From Clostridium sp. MCC353 (GTDB taxonomy: Bacteria > Bacillota > Clostridia > Lachnospirales > Lachnospiraceae), in the NCBI RefSeq assembly GCF_018785315.1, contig NZ_WQPN01000054.1, positions 1-64,000 on the forward strand: a stretch of 64,000 nucleotides of DNA, given 5' to 3'. The position numbers and the translations under genes are program-made. The notes under the pieces were generated by a model. The model worked only from the letters and a program-made list of their open reading frames with translations, did not search any database and was not told the DNA's origin. This document shows positions 25,505 to 33,113 of this stretch, in pieces. Positions within the stretch are counted from its first letter, which is position 1, and every line of letters begins with the position of its first letter.

Positions 25505-26946
25505 GGCTTCAGCTCCTTTTCTTGAATGTGATAGGTGATATCGGCGCAGGCGGCCAGGTTTAAATCATGGGTAGAGAAGACGATGCAGAGCCCCTGGTCC
25601 CTGGCCTTTAGCCGGAGCTGCTCCATGATGGCCCGCGTGGAGCGGTCGTCCTGTCCGTAGGTCGGCTCGTCCAGCAGCAGGATTCTCTGCTCCCCGCAGA
25701 GCACCGAGAGGACAGCCAGACGCCGCTGCTGGCCCTGACTGAGCATGTAGGGGGAGTATCTTCTGTATTCCCAAAGGCCGTACTGGGTCATGAGGTCTTT
25801 GGCCCGCTGCTTTTTTTGACTGTCATTTAAACCAGGGCACCAGATGTTTAAGTTTTCCATGACCTCATCCAGGACATTGGTGGTGGTAAACTGCTGGGAA
25901 GGGTTTTGGAAGACGATTCCTGCCATTTGAAATAAATCTTTTTCTTTTATTTTCCGTAAATCATTTCCATTTATCCGTATGGTTCCGGTGTAAGGGCGCT
26001 GTTTTAAGAGGGCATGGAAGAGGGTGGTCTTTCCTGTGCCGGATGGGCCGGTCAGGGCGGTCATCTGTCCATATTCAAAGCGGATGGTACAGTTTTCCAG
26101 TAAAAATGGTTCCTTCTTACCCGATTTGACAGATACCTGGTCTAACTCCACGGCCGTTCCCCCAGAAGGCGCTTTTTCCGCCTTGGGATACTGGCGTCCG
26201 GGAAAGAAAACGCCCTGTGCCAGGAACAGTTCCTCGTATTGATCCAGGTTTTCAGGCGTAATTCCCCGTTTGACGATCTGTCCCCCTTTTCCCATCAGGA
26301 TAAATTCATCGGCGGCAGTGAGCCAGTTGTCCAGCTGGTGGTCGATGGCAATGATGGTGGTGTGATGGGCGGAATTCTGCTTTTTTAGAAGGTTTACGAT
26401 TTCCCTGGAAGATTCCGGGTCAATATTGGCAAAGGGCTCATCCAGAAGGATTCCCTGAGAACCCAGGGCCAGAAGGCAGCAGAGGGCAGCTTTTTGTTTT
26501 TCTCCGCCGGAAAGGGTGGAAAAACTGCGGTCCAGAAGAGGCCCTATGGACAGGCCGGCAGCAAATTCCTCAATCCTGGAATCCATTTCCTCCGGGGGAA
26601 ATGAGATATTTTCCAGACAGAAGCGAAGTTCTTTTCTCAAAGTATCCATGCAGAACTGCAGGTCTGGGTTCTGGAACATCAGGGTCAGGTACCGGCTGCG
26701 CTCAGAAGGGGAGAGGGAACGGATATCCCGGCCGCAAAGGGTGATGGCGCCGCTTAAAAGCTCTCCTCCGTTTTCCGGGTATAAACCGGCGCAAACAGCG
26801 GCCATGGTGCTTTTTCCACAGCCGCTGTTTCCTATAATCACAGTAATGGTGCCCGGATGGATGCTGAGAGAGGCATGTTCCAGGATATTATGTTTTGCCA
26901 GTTCGAAATAGCGAAAAGTTACGTTGTCAGCTGATAAAAATTCCAC
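25480..26946 (-). CDS. ykoD: Fused ECF ATPase, two ABC domains (YkoD-like)
   Basis: A 488-aa protein with two ABC ATPase domains in tandem. Domain one has GNSGCGKSTMAAVCAGLYPE, signature LSGGEKQKAALC and Walker B GILLDEPFANID. Domain two (from about residue 270) has GPSGTGKTTLFHAL, signature LSQGQQRRLAVLSVL and ILLLDEPTYGQD. It is the energising subunit of the ECF importer. A GTG at 26946 with GAGGG at 6 bases is preferred; the longer form from ATG 26976 would overlap the ykoE stop codon. Confidence 0.88.
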   Translation of the reverse strand: MEFLSADNVTFRYFELAKHNILEHASLSIHPGTITVIIGNSGCGKSTMAAVCAGLYPENGGELLSGAITLCGRDIRSLSPSERSRYLTLMFQNPDLQFCMDTLRKELRFCLENISFPPEEMDSRIEEFAAGLSIGPLLDRSFSTLSGGEKQKAALCCLLALGSQGILLDEPFANIDPESSREIVNLLKKQNSAHHTTIIAIDHQLDNWLTAADEFILMGKGGQIVKRGITPENLDQYEELFLAQGVFFPGRQYPKAEKAPSGGTAVELDQVSVKSGKKEPFLLENCTIRFEYGQMTALTGPSGTGKTTLFHALLKQRPYTGTIRINGNDLRKIKEKDLFQMAGIVFQNPSQQFTTTNVLDEVMENLNIWCPGLNDSQKKQRAKDLMTQYGLWEYRRYSPYMLSQGQQRRLAVLSVLCGEQRILLLDEPTYGQDDRSTRAIMEQLRLKARDQGLCIVFSTHDLNLAACADITYHIQEKELKPCQRSTHL

Positions 26947-26956
26947 TGTTTTCCCT

Positions 26957-27559
26957 CTATTCTTCATCCAGATCAAGTGATTTCCGTCCTAACGCATATC
27001 CCTTTAACACGCCGGCTTTAGACAGTCCGTCGCCTAAGAGCTTGCAGCCGATTCCGCAGAAGATGATGGAGCTTATCAGACGGATCACAAAGATGGAAAT
27101 CACCAGTTTGGGATCTAAGGTCCAGTATGCGTAGCGCAGGCCGGTCCATAAAAAGCTGAGAACGGTGCAGAGCACGGCTGATAACATGGTGGTGGCATAG
27201 TTGAATTTTTTATATCCGAAGATTCCAAATCCAATTTCCGCACCGATTCCCTGTATGAATCCGCTGACGAAAATGATCGGCCCGTAGAAGTTGCCCATCA
27301 TCACTTCCAGCAGGGCGGCCAGCATCTCGGCCACCACTCCCACACCCGGTTTTTGGATGACATAGGAGGTGAATACAGCGGCCATGAACCATACGCCGAA
27401 GACCGGCTCATTTCCAAGGATTCCATAACCGGCAGGGGTTAATAAAACGGTCAGGTACTGACCTAAATAAACGGTGCCAAGGTATACGACGCCAAAGAGC
27501 ATGGCGGTAATCGCAACCATTAGAATATCTTTTAATTTCCAGGTATTTGATTGTTCCAT
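26957..27559 (-). CDS. ykoE: ECF substrate-binding membrane protein YkoE
   Basis: A 200-aa protein with five to six membrane spans of the YkoE family, an S component for thiamine pyrimidine (HMP). GYGILGNEPVFGVWFMAAVF is the part of the family I recognise; the C-terminal tail is polar. It lies between ykoF and the ATPase gene. The TPP riboswitch upstream of the operon supports the thiamine assignment. Confidence 0.87.
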   Translation of the reverse strand: MEQSNTWKLKDILMVAITAMLFGVVYLGTVYLGQYLTVLLTPAGYGILGNEPVFGVWFMAAVFTSYVIQKPGVGVVAEMLAALLEVMMGNFYGPIIFVSGFIQGIGAEIGFGIFGYKKFNYATTMLSAVLCTVLSFLWTGLRYAYWTLDPKLVISIFVIRLISSIIFCGIGCKLLGDGLSKAGVLKGYALGRKSLDLDEE

Positions 27560-27577
27560 ATTTTTTCTCCGTTAAAA

Positions 27578-28207
27578 TTATTTTGTAGGGCTGTTGACAG
27601 ACAAGGTGGCTTCGAATACATAGTGGCTTATATGTTCGGCGCAGTAGGCATTCACATAATTAAAGTAGTCAAACAGTTTCTGTATGTCGCATTCCAGCAC
27701 GGTTACATAGTGGGTGGAACCTGCATAGATTCCCTGATCGATGGCATAATTAACGATATGGGCGATGTGTTCCATATAGTTGGCTACACCCATGGGATAG
27801 AGGGATATTTTGCAGAGCACAGGAAAATGGATGTCTCTGGTGGCAGCGTCGTTCAACAGGGTATCGTCTTCGGCCAGATAGGATTCCGCATCCGTGTCTC
27901 CGGGACAGCCTTTGGAAAATGTAGCTTCCATGGTCATATGGACACTGGGATCATAAGCGTGTACAAAACAGGCTTTTACCGCGTCCAGCACATGAATCCG
28001 TTTTCCCCGGTACAGGGTGGAATGTTTTTCCGTATTGGCCCACACTTTGGACGTATCCACTTTTTGGATGGCGCCTAAAATGATATCGATATACCGGTCG
28101 CTCATGGGAGCCAGAGTAAAGCGGCATCCGGTGATGTCTTTGGAAGCGCCGCAGGTTCCGGCACAGCAGGAACCGTAAGTAACATGGTTTTGGGTTGTTT
28201 CAGACAT
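27578..28207 (-). CDS. ykoF: Thiamine/HMP-binding protein YkoF
   Basis: A 209-aa soluble protein made of two ACT-like YKOF domains (SGCRFTLAPMSDRYIDIILGAI-like start, here TGCRFTLAPMSDRYIDII, and a second at VLCKISLYPMGVANYMEHIA). YkoF of Bacillus binds thiamine or HMP and is encoded with the YkoEDC transporter. The start at 28207 follows AAGGAGG; an upstream in-frame start lies within the leader. It is the first gene after the TPP riboswitch. Confidence 0.9.
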   Translation of the reverse strand: MSETTQNHVTYGSCCAGTCGASKDITGCRFTLAPMSDRYIDIILGAIQKVDTSKVWANTEKHSTLYRGKRIHVLDAVKACFVHAYDPSVHMTMEATFSKGCPGDTDAESYLAEDDTLLNDAATRDIHFPVLCKISLYPMGVANYMEHIAHIVNYAIDQGIYAGSTHYVTVLECDIQKLFDYFNYVNAYCAEHISHYVFEATLSVNSPTK

Positions 28208-28274
28208 AAAAAAAGACCTCCTTCGTAATTGAAAATACAAAGAGACCTGAAGGTATTATCTATGGAAAAGTATT

Positions 28275-28358
28275 TGTTCACTCCCTACGCTGGCATTATC
28301 CAGATCAGGTAATGGGTAAGTAAAAACTTTCTCAGCCGCACGGCACCCCAGGAATCTC
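28275..28358 (-). promoter_or_regulatory. TPP riboswitch (THI element)
   Basis: On the minus strand the conserved GGGGTGCCGTGCGGCTGAGA and ACCTGATCTGGATAATGCCA with GCGTAGGGA are all present and in order. They form the TPP aptamer between the promoter (28366-28394) and ykoF. Downstream, CCTTC can pair with the GAAGG of the ykoF ribosome binding site (near 28225), suggesting control of translation. Confidence 0.96.
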
Positions 28359-28365
28359 AAACAAT

Positions 28366-28394
28366 ATAATAACAGACAATGAGATTGATATCAA
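28366..28394 (-). promoter_or_regulatory. Promoter of ykoFEDC operon
   Basis: Minus-strand TTGATA (-35) and TATTAT (-10) are spaced by 17 bases. Transcription would start just before the riboswitch aptamer. Confidence 0.6.
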
Positions 28395-28483
28395 GGGTAT
28401 CTTTCAATATAGGAAATTTTTTATCATGGAAGGTCTTTCCAGTTTGTCCAAAACCGTTTATACTTAGGAAAGAAACGTTATGA

Positions 28484-28676
28484 AACAGAGGCGGTGTTAA
28501 AAATAATCCTGAAGGCTTATTTTTAACACCCAGATTTGTGACGGAGCCACAAATTTGAATCGCAGCTGAGAATCTGCAACTCTCAGCGCGTGCCTACGTA
28601 ACGCAAAATTTACGTAACGCAAAATTTACGTAACGAAAAATTTGCACATTAAAACGCTCCGGCATGGAGGATTAAG
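28484..28676 (+). promoter_or_regulatory. Structured leader RNA, copy B
   Basis: Leader of the PHP gene, related to 8632-8820. Stem 1: 28493-28506 with 28517-28530 (14 bp perfect). Stem 2: ATTTGTG with CACAAAT around loop ACGGAGC (CGGAGC at 28542-28547). Stem 3: GCTGAGA (28565-28571) with TCTCAGC (28581-28587). GCTCCG at 28656-28661 can pair with the stem-2 loop, followed at once by GGAGG. Between stem 3 and the 3' box lie three 16-bp tandem repeats (28595-28642) not found in copy A. Confidence 0.6.
28595..28642 (+). repeat. Three 16-bp tandem repeats
   Basis: TACGTAACGCAAAATT is repeated three times head to tail (the third with one change) within the leader of the PHP gene. Confidence 0.85.
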
Positions 28677-29384
28677 ATGAAACCATTATTTGATCTGCAT
28701 ACGCATACGGCAGCCAGCGGACATGCATTCGGCACGTTGAAAGAGAATATTGAAGAGGCTGCGAAGAAGGGGCTTCTGGCCATGGGGACTTCGGACCACA
28801 GCAAAAATATGCCGGGAACCTGCGGCCCCTTGTTTTTCGGCAACTATAAAGTGATCCGGGATGAGATTTTCGGAGTTCGGATTTATACGGGGATGGAAGT
28901 CAATATCATAGATTATGACGGGCGTTTGGATATGAGCAGCGGAATGCTGGGAAAGATGGATTATGTAATTGCCAGCCTGCATGTTCCCTGTATCAAGTCC
29001 GGCACCCCCAGGGAGAATACGGATGCCCTGATTGGAGCTATGAAGAATCCATATGTGAAGATCATAGGACACCCGGACGACGACCGGTATCCTCTGGAGT
29101 ATGACCGGCTGACGGCGGCTGCCAGGGAGATGGACATCGTGCTGGAAATCAATAATTCCTCCCTGCGCCCTAACGCATCCCGCCAGAACGCGTCCCGGAA
29201 TTTAAAAATCATGCTGGAATATGCGCGAAAGCTTGGAATCCGTGTGATCATGGGCAGCGACGCCCATATCTGGTATGATGTGGGATGCCTGGACTACAGT
29301 GAAAAGCTGCTGCAGGAACTGGATTATCCGGAAGAATTAATCCTGAATTACAACATAGACCGTTTAAAATACGTATTGAATTGA
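28677..29384 (+). CDS. PHP domain phosphoesterase (YcdX-like)
   Basis: A 235-aa metal-dependent phosphoesterase. PHP metal-ligand motifs are present in order: FDLHTHTAASGHAFGTL, GTSDHSKNMP, YTGMEVNIID, SLHVPC, IGHPDDDRYPLEYD, LEINNSSLRPN and MGSDAHIWYDVG. This matches the YcdX branch of about 240 aa, which has phosphatase activity. The start follows GGAGG at the end of the shared structured leader. No partner gene is adjacent in the same run; the substrate is not predictable. Confidence 0.88.
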   Translation: MKPLFDLHTHTAASGHAFGTLKENIEEAAKKGLLAMGTSDHSKNMPGTCGPLFFGNYKVIRDEIFGVRIYTGMEVNIIDYDGRLDMSSGMLGKMDYVIASLHVPCIKSGTPRENTDALIGAMKNPYVKIIGHPDDDRYPLEYDRLTAAAREMDIVLEINNSSLRPNASRQNASRNLKIMLEYARKLGIRVIMGSDAHIWYDVGCLDYSEKLLQELDYPEELILNYNIDRLKYVLN

Positions 29385-29455
29385 GTTGTAATCCTATGCC
29401 CTTTATATTATACTTTAACTACAAAGAGGAAAGTATGAGATGAGGGGGGATTTCT

Positions 29456-31294
29456 ATGCTGAAAAAGTACAGATACGCAAAAGTTCCGATTGCAGTATCC
29501 ATACTCTGCCTCATCATTTTCAGCGTGATTGTAGATTTATTGTTTATCCAGTATGGAAAGCGGATAGACCGGGAATTCCAGCATTTGGAGGAAGAGAACC
29601 TGACTTCCGACGCAGTCAGCCAGAGCCGGCAGGTTGAGGCCAGAATTACGGAGCTGCTGGGACGGATGAAGGCGACCGGGGATCTTCTGACTTCCACCGG
29701 CATTGATCCGGAAGGAGAGTGGTTTACAAAATATCTGGAAGATGTGAGCACACTGACGGAATACCGGATTACCTATCTGCCTATTGGACTGCTGAAAGAA
29801 CAGCTTAACATGATGGGATCCAACGAAAGGGACTATGAGATTTTCAAACAGCTTGAACGGGGGGAACCGGTTCTGGCGGACCTGCGGTATTCCAACCGGC
29901 TGCAGGGGTATTACTTTGCAGTTGCCCAGCCGGTGGTGAGGGATGGAAGAACCATTGGAACACTGCGGAGTGTGATGGCGGCAGGGGTTTTAACCGACAA
30001 CACAACCGATCATGTGATGCATGAGACGTTTAAGCAGTATATAGTATCCCAGGACGGCACGGTGCTCTACAGTGACAAGGAGGACGAGGTCATAGGAGAG
30101 AACCTGCTGATTGATTTAAGGGACAATGGACTTTCTGAAGAGGTGCTTGAGCAGGTTCATAAAGCGCTTCAGGGAGACTGCGATATGTCGATTAAAATCT
30201 CCATACCGGGACAGAAGGTTTTTTATATTACAACAGCGGCCATCGGGTATAAGAAATGGAATATCGTAAAGTTTTCTTATACGGATAAAGTAAACGTGAC
30301 TTCCAAAGAGGTGATGAAGCACACCGTTTTCATCACCTGTATGGTGATCAGTTTGATTGTGGCCGCCTGTGCGGTGGTGTTTGGATTGATTTATTCCCAT
30401 GAAAAAACGATCTTTATGGAACAGGCCAGATACAGGACCCTGGCCAGCTTTTCCGACATCATCATTTTCCAGTATAATATTAAGGAAGATTATCTGGAAT
30501 TTTCGCCTAACGTATCGGAATATTTTGAAATCGGCAGCGACCATATTGAAAAGCTGAGAAAGCATGAATTAACCGTTGTTCACCCGGAGGACAGAACGCT
30601 GCTGTTTGAATATTTTCACCGGGCGAAGAAAACCGGAATGCCACAGAAATGGGAGATGCGTTTTAAGAACAGCCAGGATATGTATTTCTGGGGAGAATGC
30701 AGATGCCAGATGGTGGGGGGAAACGGCATGGGGCCCGGATTCCTGATCGGAACCATTCTGGATATCAGCGACCGCAAGAAAAGGGAACTGGATCTTCTGA
30801 ATAAGGCCAACAGAGACGGCCTGACGGGAATCCTCAACAAAAAGGCGATTGAGGCTGGGGTCAACGACCTGATTAAAACACATGGGGACGGTTTCCTTTT
30901 CATGATTGATTTGGACAATTTCAAGCATGTAAATGACACTTATGGACATGGAGAAGGAGATTCCCTTCTGATTCGGATTGCCCGGATGCTTCGCAGCATA
31001 TTCCGTGAACATGATCCGGTGGCCAGGGTCGGAGGAGACGAGTTCATCGCTTTTATGTCCGATACGAAAAATCAGGATATTGCCAGGCTGAAGGTGGAGA
31101 TGATTTTTAGTAAATTGGATGAGATCAGCCTGGAAACCGGTTATGACGTTGCCGCAAGCATCGGCATCGCCGTCTGTCCCGCAGACGGAACCGATTTCCA
31201 AAAGTTGTATGAGGCGGCGGATCAAGCCATGTATCAGGCCAAGAAGTCAGGTAAAAATGGATATGCCTTTACCGGTCATGAGAAAGAAGATTGA
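29456..31294 (+). CDS. Membrane PAS-GGDEF diguanylate cyclase
   Basis: A 612-aa signalling enzyme with membrane span about residues 12-32, an extracellular Cache-like sensor about 35-280 and a second span about 285-308. A PAS domain (about 320-440, NVSEYFEIGSDHIEKL and WGECRCQMVGG) is followed by a GGDEF domain (about 450-605, active site RVGGDEFIAF at about 523-532). The active-site motif is intact, so it should make cyclic di-GMP. An RxxD inhibitory site is not clear. Its last 26 bases overlap the convergent sfsA gene. Confidence 0.9.
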   Translation: MLKKYRYAKVPIAVSILCLIIFSVIVDLLFIQYGKRIDREFQHLEEENLTSDAVSQSRQVEARITELLGRMKATGDLLTSTGIDPEGEWFTKYLEDVSTLTEYRITYLPIGLLKEQLNMMGSNERDYEIFKQLERGEPVLADLRYSNRLQGYYFAVAQPVVRDGRTIGTLRSVMAAGVLTDNTTDHVMHETFKQYIVSQDGTVLYSDKEDEVIGENLLIDLRDNGLSEEVLEQVHKALQGDCDMSIKISIPGQKVFYITTAAIGYKKWNIVKFSYTDKVNVTSKEVMKHTVFITCMVISLIVAACAVVFGLIYSHEKTIFMEQARYRTLASFSDIIIFQYNIKEDYLEFSPNVSEYFEIGSDHIEKLRKHELTVVHPEDRTLLFEYFHRAKKTGMPQKWEMRFKNSQDMYFWGECRCQMVGGNGMGPGFLIGTILDISDRKKRELDLLNKANRDGLTGILNKKAIEAGVNDLIKTHGDGFLFMIDLDNFKHVNDTYGHGEGDSLLIRIARMLRSIFREHDPVARVGGDEFIAFMSDTKNQDIARLKVEMIFSKLDEISLETGYDVAASIGIAVCPADGTDFQKLYEAADQAMYQAKKSGKNGYAFTGHEKED

Positions 31295-31976
31295 CCGTTA
31301 CCGGGCGGTCCAGGGTCATGCTGTCTTCTGTTATCAGACAGTCATAAGCCATCACGTGTACGCCTGATTCCGACACATCCCGGAGGGCTTCTCCAAATGC
31401 GGGATGGGCAGCCATGTTGGGCTGGAATTCGTGGATACCTTTCATTTGAATAACGAATAAAACAGATGCCGCATAGCCTTCCTGTGCGGCATGTTTTAAT
31501 TCCAGAAGGTGTTTGATTCCACGTTCTGTAGGAGCGTCTGGAAATCTGGCTATGCCGTTTTCTTCTAAAGTCACTCCCTTCACCTCCATAAAAGCCGGCC
31601 GGCCGTTTCTTGTATAGGCCAGATCAAAACGGGAGCTTTGAAAGGTCACTTCCCGGCGCAGGTCTGAGATGCTGGGGGCAGCGGACAGCCATTCAAAGGC
31701 TGCCTGGTTCGGGGCCTGGGAATCCATGTTGATTAAAAGCTCCCCCCGGGAAGTTGCTTTTTTGACCCCGATCAGGGAATATTCTGTTTTTCTTCCCAAA
31801 GCGGCGGCATCGGGATGATGCTGCAAAAAAACCTGTGCTCCGGGGAGGAGGAGTTCCCGGCAGCGGCCGGTATTTTTTACATGGCAGATGATTTCTTTTC
31901 CATCTGCCGCGACGCGGGCGAGAAAGCGGTTTGGCCTTTCTAAAAAGGTCCCCCGCAGGATGTGTTCGTATTTCAT
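31269..31976 (-). CDS. sfsA: SfsA family protein
   Basis: A 235-aa SfsA (sugar fermentation stimulation) protein of normal family length. Recognised segments are GTFLERPNRFLARV, CHVKNTGRCRELLLPGA, RFDLAYTRNGRPAFMEVKGV and GIKHLLELKHAAQEGYAASV. The central part has a nuclease-like PD-(D/E)XK arrangement (D in RFDLAY, E and K in FMEVKGV), and the N-terminus resembles an OB fold. Its biological role is not settled. The start at 31976 has GAGG; the longer reading to 32081 has no support. Confidence 0.92.
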   Translation of the reverse strand: MKYEHILRGTFLERPNRFLARVAADGKEIICHVKNTGRCRELLLPGAQVFLQHHPDAAALGRKTEYSLIGVKKATSRGELLINMDSQAPNQAAFEWLSAAPSISDLRREVTFQSSRFDLAYTRNGRPAFMEVKGVTLEENGIARFPDAPTERGIKHLLELKHAAQEGYAASVLFVIQMKGIHEFQPNMAAHPAFGEALRDVSESGVHVMAYDCLITEDSMTLDRPVTVNLLSHDR

Positions 31977-32167
31977 ATATGCCTCGATTCTGCCTGAAAG
32001 GAACGCCGGTGAACAAGTCCGATCCTTTAAACCGGTGATTGAACGTTGGTGCGGACTTGTAATCAGGGGCATTCCGGGCAATTTATTTTAAATTTGTAAC
32101 TGGAATCATTACCAGTATAGCAGATTTTCCATATAATAATATAATGAAAAATTCAAAGCAGGTATTT

Positions 32168-32974
32168 ATGTTTTATATTAATTCGACAGATGGAGTGAAA
32201 ATAGCAGTTTACGATTATAACCCGTGCGGTAATAAAACCGTATTTCTGGTTCATGGATGGCCGTTATCCCATAAGATATACGAATATCAGATCGGGCCGC
32301 TGGTGGAATGCGGATACAGGGTTGTGGCAGTCGATTTGAGGGGATTTGGCATGTCGGATACGCCGGCCTGCGGATACTGTTATGATCAGATGGCGGACGA
32401 TATCTACCAGGTGGTGACATCGATGAAATTATCCTGCTTTACCCTTGTGGGTTTTTCCATGGGCGGAGCCATTGTCCTCAGGTATATGAGGCGGCACTGC
32501 GGTCATGGCGTTAAAAAGCTGGTTCTGCTGGCAGCGGCTGCTCCGGTCTGGACCCAGCGTCAGGGATTTCCCTATGGGCTCACTGTAGATTATGTAAATC
32601 AATTGATCTGCCAGGCGTCCACGGACCGGCCTCAGCTGGCTTATGATTTCAGCCATAAACAGTTGTTTGACAGCCCGCATGGGGAAGCTGTTAAAAACTG
32701 GTTTGAGGATATCGCTCTGTCCGCATCCGGGCTTGGAACCGTGAAAAGCGCTTATGCCCTGCGGGATGAGGACGGCAGGGCGGATTTAAACTGCGTGAAG
32801 GTTCCTACGGTGATCATACATGGGGAAAAGGATCAGGTGGTGTCCAATGACCTGGCGATGATCCAGCACCGGTATATTAAGAATTCCAGGCTGTACCAGC
32901 TGGAACATTCGGGGCATGGGATCATGTATGATGAGCTGGAGCGGTTCAATCAGATTTTTTTGAATTCGCTGTAG
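32168..32974 (+). CDS. Alpha/beta hydrolase
   Basis: A 268-aa alpha/beta hydrolase of the esterase/haloperoxidase-like group. The oxyanion motif HGWPLSHKIYE, the DLRGFGMSD segment, the nucleophile elbow GFSMGG, the Asp in HGEKDQVV and the His in EHSGHGI give a complete catalytic set. The ATG at 32168 has AGGT nearby; an upstream ATG at 32144 lies close to a TATAATAATATAAT stretch that looks like the -10 region. Substrate unknown. Confidence 0.85.
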   Translation: MFYINSTDGVKIAVYDYNPCGNKTVFLVHGWPLSHKIYEYQIGPLVECGYRVVAVDLRGFGMSDTPACGYCYDQMADDIYQVVTSMKLSCFTLVGFSMGGAIVLRYMRRHCGHGVKKLVLLAAAAPVWTQRQGFPYGLTVDYVNQLICQASTDRPQLAYDFSHKQLFDSPHGEAVKNWFEDIALSASGLGTVKSAYALRDEDGRADLNCVKVPTVIIHGEKDQVVSNDLAMIQHRYIKNSRLYQLEHSGHGIMYDELERFNQIFLNSL

Positions 32975-33033
32975 GAATCTACTCCAGGGTTGACAAAGAG
33001 AATCAATCTATCATATGATTGAATGGTAGAAGC

Positions 33034-33080
33034 CGTCACCGGACGCAGCTGATGCGAGCTGTTTTTCGGTGACGTTTTCT
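33034..33080 (+). terminator. Two-tier hairpin terminator
   Basis: CGTCACCG pairs with CGGTGACG and encloses CAGCT/AGCTG; a T-rich tract follows. It lies between the hydrolase gene and the AraC regulator gene. Confidence 0.6.
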
Positions 33081-33113
33081 TGTCAGGATAATGAACGATT
33101 GGGGAGGCCGGGG

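Noticed and set aside
28595-28642. CRISPR array
   Set aside because: The three 16-bp units are directly adjacent without spacers, and no cas genes are present. No CRISPR array was seen anywhere in the window.
30569-31225. 218-codon minus-strand ORF
   Set aside because: Opposite strand of the GGDEF domain coding region.
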